DNA of 64,000 nucleotides from assembly GCF_000204055.1 (NCBI RefSeq), contig NW_006768797.1, forward strand, positions 567,380-631,379, written 5' to 3'. Both the position numbers and the translations under genes were made by a program. This DNA comes from Melampsora larici-populina 98AG31 (taxonomy: Eukaryota; Basidiomycota; Pucciniomycetes; Pucciniales; Melampsoraceae). Position 1 is the stretch's first letter. Every line of letters begins with the position of its first letter. Under the pieces are notes generated by a model. It was given only the letters and a program-made list of their open reading frames with translations. It made no database searches and was not told the DNA's origin. Of this stretch, positions 11,992 to 22,079 are shown in pieces.

Positions 11992-11992
11992 T
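11948..11992 (-). promoter_or_regulatory. -1 programmed ribosomal frameshift signal, gag to pol
   Basis: On the coding strand the gag frame reads TCA AAA AAT, which contains the X XXY YYZ heptamer A AAA AAT (11986-11992). A 6-nt spacer (GGCGAC) follows, then a stem pairing GCTCGGGAG (11971-11979) with CTCCCCCGAGC (11948-11958) across a 12-nt loop that holds the gag stop codon. A -1 slip gives TGG CGA CGC TCG GGA GTG ATT, which is exactly the pol frame with no stop between. Confidence 0.75.
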
Positions 11993-13071
11993 GAAGATTC
12001 AGCCTTGCTACCACTCTCTACAACACTACTACTCTTCCCTAATTGTCCTTCGAGCTCAGCTATCCTCGCTTTTAGTTTGCTTTCACTTGAATCATTTTTA
12101 AAACTTGAGTTCCACATCCTCCCACGTTTACCAACAAAACAATCAGCTATGTAATGACCTGTCTTTCCACACTTGTAGCAAGCTCTCGTACTTCCCCTAC
12201 GTTTGTACTCTTCATTGGATATGTTCAATTTGTAGGCAGAACAATCCATTGCGTCTGGGTCGATCGCAGAAGTCGGGTTTGGTACTGATGCAGTCGATGA
12301 ATATGTTGTTTCATGAGCTCGTCGGTTTAACTTGTTATCTAACTTGATTGCGTGTCTCGCCATCTCTTCAGCATCATTAAATTCATCTTTGATCATGTAG
12401 ACGGCGATCTCTCGTTTCAAACCTTGCTCGAAATGTGACATTAATATACTTTGAGGCCATTTGATTACAAGCGACAGTTCTGAGAATCGGATCCAGTAAT
12501 CCGCAACAGATCCTTTCTGTTTCAACTCTCGTATCTCCTTTTCCGCTCTTGACACTCTTTCCGAATCAAAAAACGTAGCTTTAAACGACACAACAAATTT
12601 ACTCCATGACACCGATTCCGATAGCTCTGGGTCTAGAAGTTGGTCCGTTAGACTTTGACCCCAGATGCTAGCTTTTCCTGACATGTACGAAAGTGCGAAT
12701 GCAACTTTGGCCTGATCGTTGGCGAACAGATGATCATTCAGTTGCATATACAGCCCAATCTGGTTCATGAAGACTTTGGCTTTCGATCCTTTGCTTCCAT
12801 CGAACTTGTCAGGGGTTGACATTTTCGGTTGGCGTTGAGCTTGCACCGTCTGATTCACATACACTGGTTGCACGGAGGCGGGGTTCGGTTGAGCGGGAGT
12901 CGGTGAGGCTTGCATGTTATTAGTTTCATACTGCTGCAGGCGAATTTCAGCTTCTTGACGTTTCTGTGTTTCGTCGGCGAGGCTAGCCTTGACTTCAGCA
13001 AATTGACTTGACAAATGATTCAATTGTCGCAAGACTTCAGTTAAAGTGGGGTCTGTTTGTGGTTCCATCAC
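11968..13071 (-). CDS. gag: gag polyprotein of the 6.7-kb chromovirus
   Basis: An intact 367-aa reading frame. The N-terminus (about residues 1-50) is a predicted coiled coil rich in Gln, Glu and Ala. A Pro/Gln-rich linker follows, then a Gypsy capsid-type domain that starts around KFDGSKGSKAKVFMNQI and includes the helical segments FALSYMSGKASIWGQ and FFDSERVSRAEKEIRELKQ. Near residue 298 a CCHC zinc knuckle (CYKCGKTGHYIADC) should bind the RNA genome. The C-terminus is again Glu/Lys-rich. Gag forms the cytoplasmic virus-like particle. Its stop TGA (11968-11970) lies inside the loop of a hairpin that follows a slippery heptamer, so a fraction of ribosomes is expected to shift into pol. Confidence 0.93.
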   Translation of the reverse strand: MMEPQTDPTLTEVLRQLNHLSSQFAEVKASLADETQKRQEAEIRLQQYETNNMQASPTPAQPNPASVQPVYVNQTVQAQRQPKMSTPDKFDGSKGSKAKVFMNQIGLYMQLNDHLFANDQAKVAFALSYMSGKASIWGQSLTDQLLDPELSESVSWSKFVVSFKATFFDSERVSRAEKEIRELKQKGSVADYWIRFSELSLVIKWPQSILMSHFEQGLKREIAVYMIKDEFNDAEEMARHAIKLDNKLNRRAHETTYSSTASVPNPTSAIDPDAMDCSAYKLNISNEEYKRRGSTRACYKCGKTGHYIADCFVGKRGRMWNSSFKNDSSESKLKARIAELEGQLGKSSSVVESGSKAESSKNGDARE

Positions 13072-13417
13072 GTTCTCTTCGAGTTCGTGGAAGACCTCGC
13101 TGATTTTCGTTGAATGGTTGCTCGACTCAGACGTCGAAGAACTAGGTACGATGAAATTTGGCGTTGTGACTTTAGTTCAGTGGTGGAATGATTGTAACTT
13201 TACTTGCGGGTGTTTCTAAACTACTTGACGTAATGTGATTATCCTTGAGATTCAGGCTTTCTTATAGAGCGGAGATAAACTATTTTAAACTTTGACTTCA
13301 GTACAGATCTTGAACTTTAATTAACTTTTAAATCTTCTTCTTCTTTGCTTTTCGATTTATTCTTTTTCTTCTTTCTTGGTTACTTAAACTTGTTGTAGAC
13401 AGTTGATCCTAAATGAG

Positions 13418-13428
13418 ACGTTGCAATA
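13418..13428 (-). promoter_or_regulatory. primer-binding site, self-priming type
   Basis: One base inside the 5' LTR the coding strand reads ATTGCAACGT. Its exact complement ACGTTGCAAT lies inside the LTR (13495-13504). There is no TGG-initial tRNA-complementary stretch. Tf1 and related chromoviruses prime reverse transcription by folding the mRNA 5' end onto such a site; inferred here. Confidence 0.65.
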
Positions 13429-13597
13429 TATTAGGACCTTGAGAGATGAGATCAAGAGTCTATGCTAAAAAGGGCGTCCTTGAGTTATAATGAGATTGCA
13501 ACGTAGAGATGTAAAATCTCTGACTCTGTGAGACTCGAGTATAGAGTGAACTCAGTAGTAGCATACAAGCATATATGATCATAATAGGATCATAACA
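13429..13597 (-). repeat. 5' LTR of the 6.7-kb chromovirus
   Basis: A 169-bp copy at the 5' side of the minus-strand element. If the transcript starts at the self-priming segment (13504), U3 is 13505-13597 (93 bp) and R-U5 is 13429-13504 (76 bp). It should contain the element promoter; no classical TATA box was assigned. Confidence 0.9.
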
Positions 13598-13602
13598 ACA
13601 GC

Positions 13603-15585
13603 CACCCTTTGAAGTTAAAGGAGGATCAATTTGCTTTAAAATCAAAAGAAAGCTGAGAAATATCTTGATTTACTACTATTTTGCTATATGTTGGACTTTG
13701 AAACAAAATAACAAAGCTTTTTACTACCTTGAAGCGGATTAAACTTAATAATTCATCCCTGAAAACCAGACAATGCAGTGGTTGTTGTGTTTAAATCCAG
13801 TTAAACACTGAAATTTGAACTTTTTTCATTTTTTCTTGATGTCCAAAATATAATGAAACTAGAGCTGACACGGGCACACTCGCCATAGGCCTTAAAATCT
13901 ACAACTACCCAAAATAGCCTCAATTTTTACTGAGTATGACTGCATCAATAGTTTTTTTCAGCAGTAGTTGGCATGATTGCAAGCCTCATCAATGTGTCCT
14001 TCATCCCATAGTATGAAATACCATTTCCAGAACAAATTATTCAATATTGACAACAGAAAGAACTCTGTGCGTACAATTACCCTTTTGCCTCAATTTATGG
14101 TTCCGCAAATACCTATTTTCAAACGGCTCTGAATGCTACCGTCATTGAGAGAATGGCATCAACCACATGTGAGGGATACAGAATAATTGAACAATAAAGA
14201 AACAAAAGTGCAGTAATGGGAAAAAAAGGAAACAATGTGTCACAATTGATTGTTGCACGGTATATTGATGCATGGCAAAAATGGATGAAAAGCATTGTCT
14301 ACATCAGAGCAACACGGATTAGTCAAACAATTGGAGATGGTAAAGCACTGGGGTTTGCCACAAACAGCGTTACAAAACAAAGAGAGGGGATAAAAGCAGC
14401 TTGATTTTACATTGTGATGTGGGTGATATTGTTACACAAAAAATTCAGTTCAGGTTGCTTTTACATCATGACATAGATGACCATTGTTTGCAAAGAGAAT
14501 GTACAAATATTTTGGTTGACATTGGTTACTTTTGGATAGGTCTGATACCCAAGTCAAGAATTTGATTGATTCAATAGCACAATTGATGGGTTGATTGAGA
14601 AATAGAAAAAAATGAAGCAAGGATCTAGACCCAAAAGGGGACTAAGAGGGATATGTATAAAATACCACAGTGACAGGTTGTAGGGGGAACAAAAAGGTAT
14701 AAATAGAAGACAATCATTCAAACAAAAATGATTCTCCAAGCCATTCTTGTGACTACACCCTAGAAAGTGAGTCAAATTCAAGCTCTAGCCTACATCTGGT
14801 ATTGTCTTGCCAAAAGGCTGAAACTCTTTTACAAGTTTTGGTGCTTTTGGAGGGGATTCCAGATTTAGTCTTAGGGAATGACTGTACTTAACTTCTGACA
14901 TTGTACCTTACCATTAGAACAAAAATTTTAGAGACTCTGAATCACCACAAGCCTTGTGACAGGTTAATGTCAAGCCTATCATCAGACATTCCCAGCAAGA
15001 ATTCTCCCACCTCAAGCCAAGCTCTGGTCACTATCCAGCTAGTTCTGGTCCATTCAAGACCCAGACCAACGGTGTAGAACTCCTACGCAGTGTAGCATAG
15101 GCTGAGCCAGAGAGAATGGAAGTACAGCAGGTGCAGTTAAGCTGCCATCAATCTATAATAATCTCAAAGTGCAGAAACAGAGGGATGCAATTCAAAAGAA
15201 AACCTTCCTGCTACACACACCCAACATGTGTAATAGCTCTGTCCTGCTCTTTCCACGGATTAAATCTGTACCAACCTGGTCCAAAAAAACCAGACAAGTC
15301 TAAAAACTGTTCTGAGTGGTCTCCAAGGGCCCCCAGACACTAAAGTAAATGGGAAAGGGCTATGAAAAATAAAACAACACTATCCAGACAATTGAGAGTG
15401 CTTCACAATCCAATCTCTCAGAAGGCCCAAGCTTAAGAATTTAAATAAGAATAAAAAAAATAGAATACAATATAGGTCTAAGAGAGATGATTGAAGATGG
15501 GCTAGAGTTGATTGATTTTCTTCTAGAGTGATCTGAGATAAAATTAAAAAACTACTACAAGAATCTTTTACAAAAGATTAGTAAC
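13603..15585. other. intergenic, AT-rich
   Basis: No gene recognised. A 62-codon ORF at 14216-14404 and a 75-codon ORF at 14554-14781 have no motif or homologous look. Probably old repeat-derived DNA. Confidence 0.35.
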
Positions 15586-15588
15586 TGA

Positions 15589-16020
15589 CACCACAAGAAT
15601 GAATTAGTTCAAAACCCAATTGAGGAAAGTTGCGGTGTCTGAGTAGGTCTCAGTCCGCAACTTCCTTCAATTGTAGATTTTGTTTACAATACATTTGCAA
15701 TTGGTGCACAGGTTACCCTCACAATGCCCTGTTTATTATCTGTATGTATAAAGCTATACATACCCAATAGTCACTGTCACAGTATCAGCTATCATTCATC
15801 TCATTCAAATCTTTTGCTCCAGGCTCACTGGTAGAGCTGGCAGGATGGTTGCATCAAAGCAATTCAAGGTGAGCTGTTGCTCTTGTATGGCATAGCTTGA
15901 GGGTAACATGTGAACCTCATGTGAAAATATTGTGATTAAGATCTGTGATTGAAGGAAGTTGCAGACTCAGACACCACAACTTCCCTCAATTGAGTTTTGA
16001 ACTATTTCATTCTTGTGGTG
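15589..16020. mobile_element. MITE, 432 bp, long terminal inverted repeats
   Basis: Terminal inverted repeats of about 75-80 nt. The left begins CACCACAAGAATGAATTAG and the right ends CATTCTTGTGGTG, both running into GAGGGAAGTTG-type and CAACTTCCTTCAAT-type blocks. TGA flanks both ends (15586-15588 and 16021-16023), suggesting a 3-bp target duplication. It has no coding capacity. A diverged half-copy occurs at about 26377-26441. Confidence 0.65.
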
Positions 16021-16417
16021 TGATATTTAACTCAAGATGAGACAATAGCACACTCTTTACATGTAACTGGACCTTTCACCAACAACACTTTCACAAAACA
16101 CAGATTTCACACAGATGAGGACTCTTATTTTTAAAACTATTGACAAAAAACTAATACCCTTATAATAAAGGGATAACACCAAAAACACTTCTTAACACTT
16201 TTCAAGAAAACTAACAAATAAAAATCAAATAAAACTCAAAATTGATTAACAGACCAACCAATGTGCAAATAATTCCCCCTGATAGAACCAGCTAAACAAT
16301 CCCTCTTCTTACACTCTACAACTCCAACACAGCCACCCTTTTCATAATGCAAGTCTGACCAATTTCACCAACTGTCCTACCCACACTAAGCAATTGATTT
16401 CCTGTATTTTGTTTAAT
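16021..16417. other. no gene seen
   Basis: AT-rich spacer between a MITE and the truncated end of the second Gypsy element. No 3' LTR of that element was found here. Confidence 0.35.
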
Positions 16418-17976
16418 TCAATCTTGACTTTCCTTGAGTATGTCTTCACATTCTTCAGCTACTCGTAAGTTGCCATACGCATTACGCATATCTAGTTTTG
16501 TAAACTCGTCGGCGTCGAGAAGACTATCGATGAGATCCATTGTTAGAGGTAGTGGGTAGCGGTTTTTTACAGTTACGGCGTTTAATTTGCGATAATCGAA
16601 ACACGGCCGCAGGTTACCATCTTTCTTCCCGGTAAACAAGACCGGAGCGGCCCAAGGTGACGTGGTACGGCGGATAGTCCCATTGGCTAGACCTGCATTT
16701 ACCATCTCATCCAGCGCTGTGTTTTCAGCTGGGGATAAAGGAATGATCCGGCTAGCCTGAGGCTGGGCTCCTTCGATTAAGTCAACTCTAAAATCATACT
16801 TTCGCCTAGGTGGTAAGCATTGAGCCTTGGACTTCATGAACATGTGAAGGTATCGATGATAGGCCGTTGGTACCATTTCTTCGAGTGTCTTTGTTGGTAA
16901 TTTCATCTTTGCATCGGCTGATAACCTTGCCGAAGTCGACCATGAAGCATTGGCAGCGTCGAATTCAATCTTGGTGCTGTTAATCAAAGGATGAAGAGGC
17001 TTGCCAGCTGCTTCGGGTACAGAAGTGGAAGAAATGGGATCGAACTCACATTGCGGGGGCGTTGGTGTACTTAAAAAAGCACACGCCCCCTCGTCGTAGT
17101 TCCTAACGTGCCCTGTGGGCTCCTCCAATGGGCTTCCAGGGTTATGGTGCGGACTCGACAAGGCTTTCTCAGCCGCAATGCTTTTGACTTGATCAGGTTT
17201 GATAGAGTCCTCTGATTCCATACACGTCGAGGTCAAATGTGTAGCGATGTCCTTGTCGGTTTTGGTGATATTTGGAGAATCGGGCTGTTTATGTCCAGGA
17301 GAAACAAGCTTGCCACCTTCTTCTAGATTCAATGATGTGAAAGGAATGGAAAAGGACTCACTCTGCGGGGATGTTAACGCACTTCCAATTGTGCACATCC
17401 CCTCGCCAAAATTCCTAGCTTCCCTCTCAAGTTCCGTCGAAGGGTCCATAGAGGGTGGTGGCGGTTCTGGCGACTCCACTATAGTGGAGGCAGCAAAAAC
17501 ATCAACATGGGCGATTTTACCATTCACCCAGTCGATCCGGTGGCTATTTTCACGTATCCATGGGATTCCAAGAATTCCATCATAAGTGTTCTTGAGGCTT
17601 GTGACGATGAAGTGAGTGTGTTGAGTGTCAGAATCCATAATTAAGTCAATTTCGTGAGATGATGTTGATTTGGAGCCATTAAATCCGGTTATGTCTCTCA
17701 AAGTGCTCACTGCGTACTGAAGCAGATCTGCTTGTTGCGCGAATGCAACTCCTAGTACATTGTGAGTAGCTCCTGAATCAATCAGGAGACGGGCTGGTAG
17801 TTTGGTGTATGGTGTGGCGCGGGTTGTGTGGGTCAAAGAAAAGGAAGCTGATAAAAACAGACGTGGATCACTGTTATTGCAAGTTACAATTTTACTAGCT
17901 CCTAAACTAATTGATTCATTGACAACCCCTTAGCTCAAGCTAGGCACGACCTTCAGGCTTGAGCGCCTCCATTTTT
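16418..17976 (-). pseudogene. pol: pol of the truncated chromovirus (protease and partial RT)
   Basis: The -1 frame from the slippery site is open apart from one TAA at about 17930-17932. It then reads into a protease (LLIDSGATHNVLG), a long variable linker with two repeats of an SPxxPPQCEFxxS-type motif also seen in the 6.7-kb element, and the RT start (LRPCFDYRKLNAVTVKNRYP, LPLTMDLIDSLLDADEF). It stops at 16418. YxDD, RNase H and integrase are absent. Confidence 0.85.
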
Positions 17977-17977
17977 T
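17933..17977 (-). promoter_or_regulatory. -1 programmed ribosomal frameshift signal, gag to pol
   Basis: The same heptamer A AAA AAT (17971-17977) in TCA AAA AAT, the same 6-nt spacing (GGAGGC), then a perfect 8-bp stem GCTCAAGC (17957-17964) with GCTTGAGC (17933-17940) around a 16-nt loop. The stem bases differ from those of the 6.7-kb element but remain paired. Confidence 0.7.
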
Positions 17978-19008
17978 GACGCTTCACTACGACTTGAGCC
18001 TTCGCCTTGATCTTTCACTTCATTATCTTTACCACTCAATGCAGCCAACTTGATTTCTAATTCAGCAACTCTAGCACGGTACCCTCCTTGATAACCACCT
18101 CTACCTCTTCCTCTACAATCAACACTCCTCTTTGGACAATCACTAGCGATATGCCCTTGAACGTTACATTTGAAACAAGAGCCGGTGCGCAAACGGCGGT
18201 TACGTTCTTCGTCGGTCAAGCGAGTATAAGCTGAAGAGATGTCCATAGCATTTGGATCTCGAGATGTGACTGATGATGTAGAAGTGTCGGCAACTCCATG
18301 GATTTTATTATCCAATTTGATCGCTAGGTTGGAGATTTGCTCAACAGTAGTAAATTCGTCTTGTACCAATACCATCGCCACACGGATTTCGCGCTTCAAG
18401 CCCTGTTCATATTGACTGATCAGGGTTGGTACCTCCCAACCGGTATTAGTAGCGTGCAAATTAAATTCATGTGTACAAGCAGCTACCGTAGATTTCTGTG
18501 AGAGGGATCGTAGAGCTTTCTCGGCTTTTTATTTCTTTTCTGTATCGAAATACATAGCCTTGAAGTTACGGACGAACCGATCAAAGGTGACGAGGTGAGT
18601 AGTGGACTCGTCCAGCAATTCAGTCATTAAGGGCTGAGCCCAAGCACTCGCGGTGCCAGTGAGATATGATAATGCAAAAACAACCTTAGTGCAATCGTTA
18701 GGAAATAACTGGGGGTGGGCCATCATATACAGCTGGACCTGACTAGCAAAGACCTCCGCTGTACTACCACGGGTACCATCAAATTTGTCTGGTGCTGACA
18801 CCTTAGGCCCTTTAGGATATGGGACCGAAGGTGGCTGAGCCTCAGGGACAGCGGCCATCGTAGCAGGGGTTGGAGCCTGGCGGTTAGCCTCAATTGCGGC
18901 TAAACGTTCTTCAGCTTGACGGCTGCGGGCTTCAGCTTGCTCACGCAGGTTTCGTTCACCGGCCAATGAGGCCTGTAGTTCGTTGATTTGCCTTTGAATT
19001 TCCTCCAT
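17953..19008 (-). pseudogene. gag: gag of the truncated chromovirus, one in-frame stop
   Basis: Starts at 19008 with a coiled-coil-like N-terminus (MEEIQRQINELQASLAGERN), a Pro-rich linker and the capsid region (KFDGTRGSTAEVF, FALSYLTGTASAWAQ). One TAA at about 18529 interrupts the frame after FDTEKK. The same frame continues with KAEKALRSLSQKST and the second capsid half (YEQGLKREIRVAM), then a CCHC knuckle (CFKCNVQGHIASDC) and an Arg/Gly-rich tract (RGRGRGGYQGGYR) before the stop at 17953. Apart from the stop the protein is complete, about 350 residues. Confidence 0.85.
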
Positions 19009-19428
19009 TTCGGCAGCAGTGAGTTCCGATACAGGTAGACCGGCGTTGACATCGACAAAGGTTGCTTCAGACTCGGACTCGGGATCCTGATCGTCGTCGT
19101 CTGGAGTGCGGTACGAAGGAGACGTGTTGATTAAGTTTGGTGGTGATCGACAAGATTCGATGACCTTCGCTGCGTCAGGTCTGTATGGTGTATTCTAAGT
19201 TATAACTTTAATTTCTTTCAATTCAATTCTGATCTTTAAATATCTGGTTTCAATCTATCTTGTGTTCTAATCTGTTCTTCTCAACTTCTCTTCTTTAATT
19301 TATCAAACCGATACTTTGGTAATCGATATAGTTCTTGTTACTTCTAATCTGATTTGGTCTTGAGTATTACTAATGTAAATCGATTCAATTCCGAGTTTCC
19401 GATTTCCTCGATGCCCGTCAGGATTTAG

Positions 19429-19439
19429 ATCCGACAATA
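19429..19439 (-). promoter_or_regulatory. primer-binding site, self-priming type
   Basis: One base inside the LTR the coding strand reads ATTGTCGGAT. Its exact complement ATCCGACAAT lies within the LTR (19507-19516). The arrangement matches the 6.7-kb element but with different bases. Confidence 0.65.
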
Positions 19440-19624
19440 TGTTAAGGCTCAGGAGGGGGTTCTGTCGACGGGGATTGAGGATCAGGTAATCACGCCTATT
19501 AGATTGATTGTCGGATGAAGAGGAAAAGCAGTTCTACAAGTGTGACGTGTACAATATGAGTTGGTCAACTTGTGACATCTTACAAGTCTTTCACGCTCTG
19601 TGATATGAATGTGAGATCATAACA
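19440..19624 (-). repeat. 5' LTR of the truncated chromovirus
   Basis: 185 bp. On the coding strand it starts TGTTATGATCTCAC and ends CCTTAACA. The start TGTTATGATC is shared with the 6.7-kb element. The right boundary is set by that TG end at 19624, the left by the CA end preceding the primer region. R-U5, counted from the self-priming segment, is 77 bp. Confidence 0.7.
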
Positions 19625-22079
19625 TTCTTTTAATTTCAAATTCTTCTCAAGTAAAAACTTACGATGATACTCAAGGAACAGCGCTAGTCAGAAAAGCGCA
19701 GTGTTTGGGATAAAAAATCCTAGGCTGAAATGCCTAGGGTAAATTTTTGCCATGACCATGATAACAACAACACCCTACGGGGTGGCTAGCGGACACATAA
19801 CAGAGAAAATGATAACATAGAGAAAAATGGTGAAAAAAGCTAAATCTGGCTAATAATAATACTGACGCTTTGACATAAACCAACGTAACCATCTGAACAA
19901 TAAGAAGAAAAAATAAAAGAAATGTTTAACAAAACCACAATATAAAAGGAAATCATAACACCTGAACTACAACAGGAATACGTAAGAAGAAAGCAGACGC
20001 TACATAATTTTTAAATAGAAACCCGCAAAACATAAATAAACAGCTTGAAAAAAGAAAAATAAAGAAAGAAAAAAGAAAGAGGAAAGAGAAGAAAAAAGGG
20101 AAACCGGGTGGGTGGGACGCGAAAGAATACGCGTAGAATAGCTCTTGAGGCGATAAGAATCGACGAGAGTGAACGCAATGGGATAGAATCGACAAACGGT
20201 AAAGAGCCTATGACATCATCATCGATGAGTGGTAAAATAGGCGATAAAGAACCCGACCCGTCAGTGACATGTCGTATGTAAAAAGTTCCGATTCTCTCTC
20301 ATTCCATTCCGTTAATAACGCGTTACCAACATTAAATTCTTCTTTCTTTCTTAGTTTGTCTTAGAGCATATCCACCCATGATATTTAGAGGTGAGAAAAC
20401 ATCAGGAATCTGACATTTTACCTTATGGACCTGAGCCCCTGGTGTAATTTGTCATTTTCACACCAGCATCTTGCACTTTTCAATTTTTGTTGGCTACATG
20501 AAGCAAAGCAAAAAAGGCAAGACCAATTTTAACAGAATCTTGGATACATCCTTGACCAACCCAGATTTGACAAAGTCCACTGATCATAATCAGCAAACCA
20601 CTTTGACACATGATATCCGGCATTTAACCCAAAATGGAATGCAGGAAATCAGGATGCATGCCATGGGTGGTGGGAGTACAGGGTGTACCCTTTTCTCCCA
20701 CACCTAGCAAGTGACAGGCTGAGAAAGCCTCCCAATTGAGGCTCTTTTAACAATTGTTGGTGGTGATGCTCTTAGTTTATTAAACTTACTCACTTTTTTT
20801 CTAGCTTGATCAATTCTTGGTTCATCCAATCAATTTCAGAACCATAATTTTCCTACTGCAAGAAGACATTACAGATTGTTTGGTACCACCCATCTGACTA
20901 AAGGTCTCCTCCAGGAAAACCCTTTTTGATTCATAAAAAGATTAACCAACACTAAAGTGAGGCCTAAAGATCAGTTTGCTATTTGCACTCCCTTCAGAAG
21001 ACAGCCAACACAAACACCACATTGGTGGGTTAACAGGCAGGAGTATAATATGTTGTGATATATAGTATGTCAAGGACTTCAGAATCAAGTCTGTGTTAGA
21101 TTTATGTGTTTACAGAACAATGTTCAAGAGAAAGGATTACAGAATAGGGATGAATAGATATAAGTGCGTTATTAGGAGTTCAGGGTCTGATCACAAATTT
21201 AGACATGTAGTTGAATGGAGGTTATGAAATGATCAAATATGGGTGTTATTAAGTTTCTTTTGGGAATGAGTCGTATGTGACTTGAGGTTCTCACTAATTT
21301 TTATTTGTAATGTGTCCGCTTTTCCGTTTGTCTTATTTTCAATATTTATAGCCGCTGTTAGTCTTCACTCAGATTCTTTTCCTCATCGAAAAGAATCTGT
21401 AAGTGTTTCATTTTATAATTTCACGACTCTACACATTATTCTAACTATGGTTACACCTGCTTCATTTTTAGTATTTGATTATTTCTCTTTGCTTACCTTT
21501 TCACACTTGACTGTCTTATTTCGCGATCTCTGTTGCTCCTGCACAGGTTTGTTTGTTATCTCTTGTTTCAGTTCTTCTACCTTCTCACTAACACTTGTGT
21601 GCGTGCGTTAGGTTTGTTTTTGTACAGCTCTTTGAAGCAGAGGCCTGTTTGCCGTTCCACTTACTTCTAACCTGATTACCCCAGGTATGAAAACTATCAT
21701 TGAAAAGAATCTTATTTGATTATTTCTCTTTGCTTACCTTTTTGCACTCGACTGTCTTATTTCGCAATCCCTGTTGCTCCTGCACAGGTTTGTTTTTGTA
21801 AAGCTCTTTGAAGCAGAGGCCTGTTTGCCATTCCACTTACTTCTAACCTGATTACCCCAGGTTTAATCAATCTTAACGGCAAAGCCACATATTCAAGAGC
21901 TTCTCACAACTTCACATAATATCCTGCACCTGAGACAATTACAACTAACAATTGTAATTCATTATCCTTTTAGTTACTTGCAAAGAATAAAAAAATAAAC
22001 TCTTAGAGCTTGACACGTAGAAGAAGCTCCTTGAAGTATACATTTTGTAAGTATGATTCAACCTAAATTCATATATATC
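19625..22079. other. repeat-derived intergenic DNA
   Basis: No gene recognised. It includes a strong A/G-rich tract on the plus strand (20045-20100), a hairpin AGATTCTTTTCCTC/GAAAAGAATCT (about 21369-21398) and a direct duplication described separately (21476-21685 and 21717-21862). The 109-codon ORF at 21282-21611 overlaps this duplication and is judged non-coding. Confidence 0.4.
21476..21862. repeat. direct duplication of about 146 bp
   Basis: The block at 21717-21862 (from TGATTATTTCTCTTTGC to TTACCCCAGGT) is repeated at 21476-21685, where about 60 extra bases (near 21552-21611) interrupt it. The copies differ at a few bases, so this is not a recent duplication. Confidence 0.65.

Larger units (their letters stand above)
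6909..13597 (-). mobile_element. Complete Ty3/Gypsy chromovirus (Tf1/sushi-like), 6689 bp
   Basis: Two 169-bp LTRs (6909-7077 and 13429-13597) look identical base for base. A 5-bp target duplication ACAGC flanks the whole element (6904-6908 and 13598-13602). The LTRs start TGTTATG on the coding strand. Order on the minus strand: 5' LTR, primer region, gag, pol (protease, reverse transcriptase, RNase H, integrase, chromodomain), polypurine tract, 3' LTR. Identical LTRs imply recent insertion. Two lesions prevent a full pol: a 650-bp insertion in the integrase zinc domain and one in-frame TGA. The LTR ends are TG...TA rather than TG...CA. Confidence 0.93.
16418..19624 (-). mobile_element. Truncated second Gypsy chromovirus
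   Basis: Minus-strand relic. It has a 5' LTR (19440-19624), a primer region, a gag broken by one stop and a pol that stops within the reverse transcriptase. No 3' LTR was found. The pol tail jumps from the RT motif MRNAYGNLRVAEE straight to EDILKESQD, which resembles the region after the YxDD box in the 6.7-kb element, so an internal deletion plus terminal truncation is likely. It is related to the 6.7-kb element in domain order and RNA signals but clearly different in sequence. Confidence 0.85.

Noticed and set aside
7091..12347. Plus-strand ORFs of 60-130 codons across the chromovirus
   Set aside because: They are antisense shadows of the minus-strand gag and pol frames.
21282..21611. 109-codon hydrophobic plus-strand ORF
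   Set aside because: T-rich sequence inside a direct duplication; the hydrophobic look follows from base composition and no start context or homologous motif is visible.
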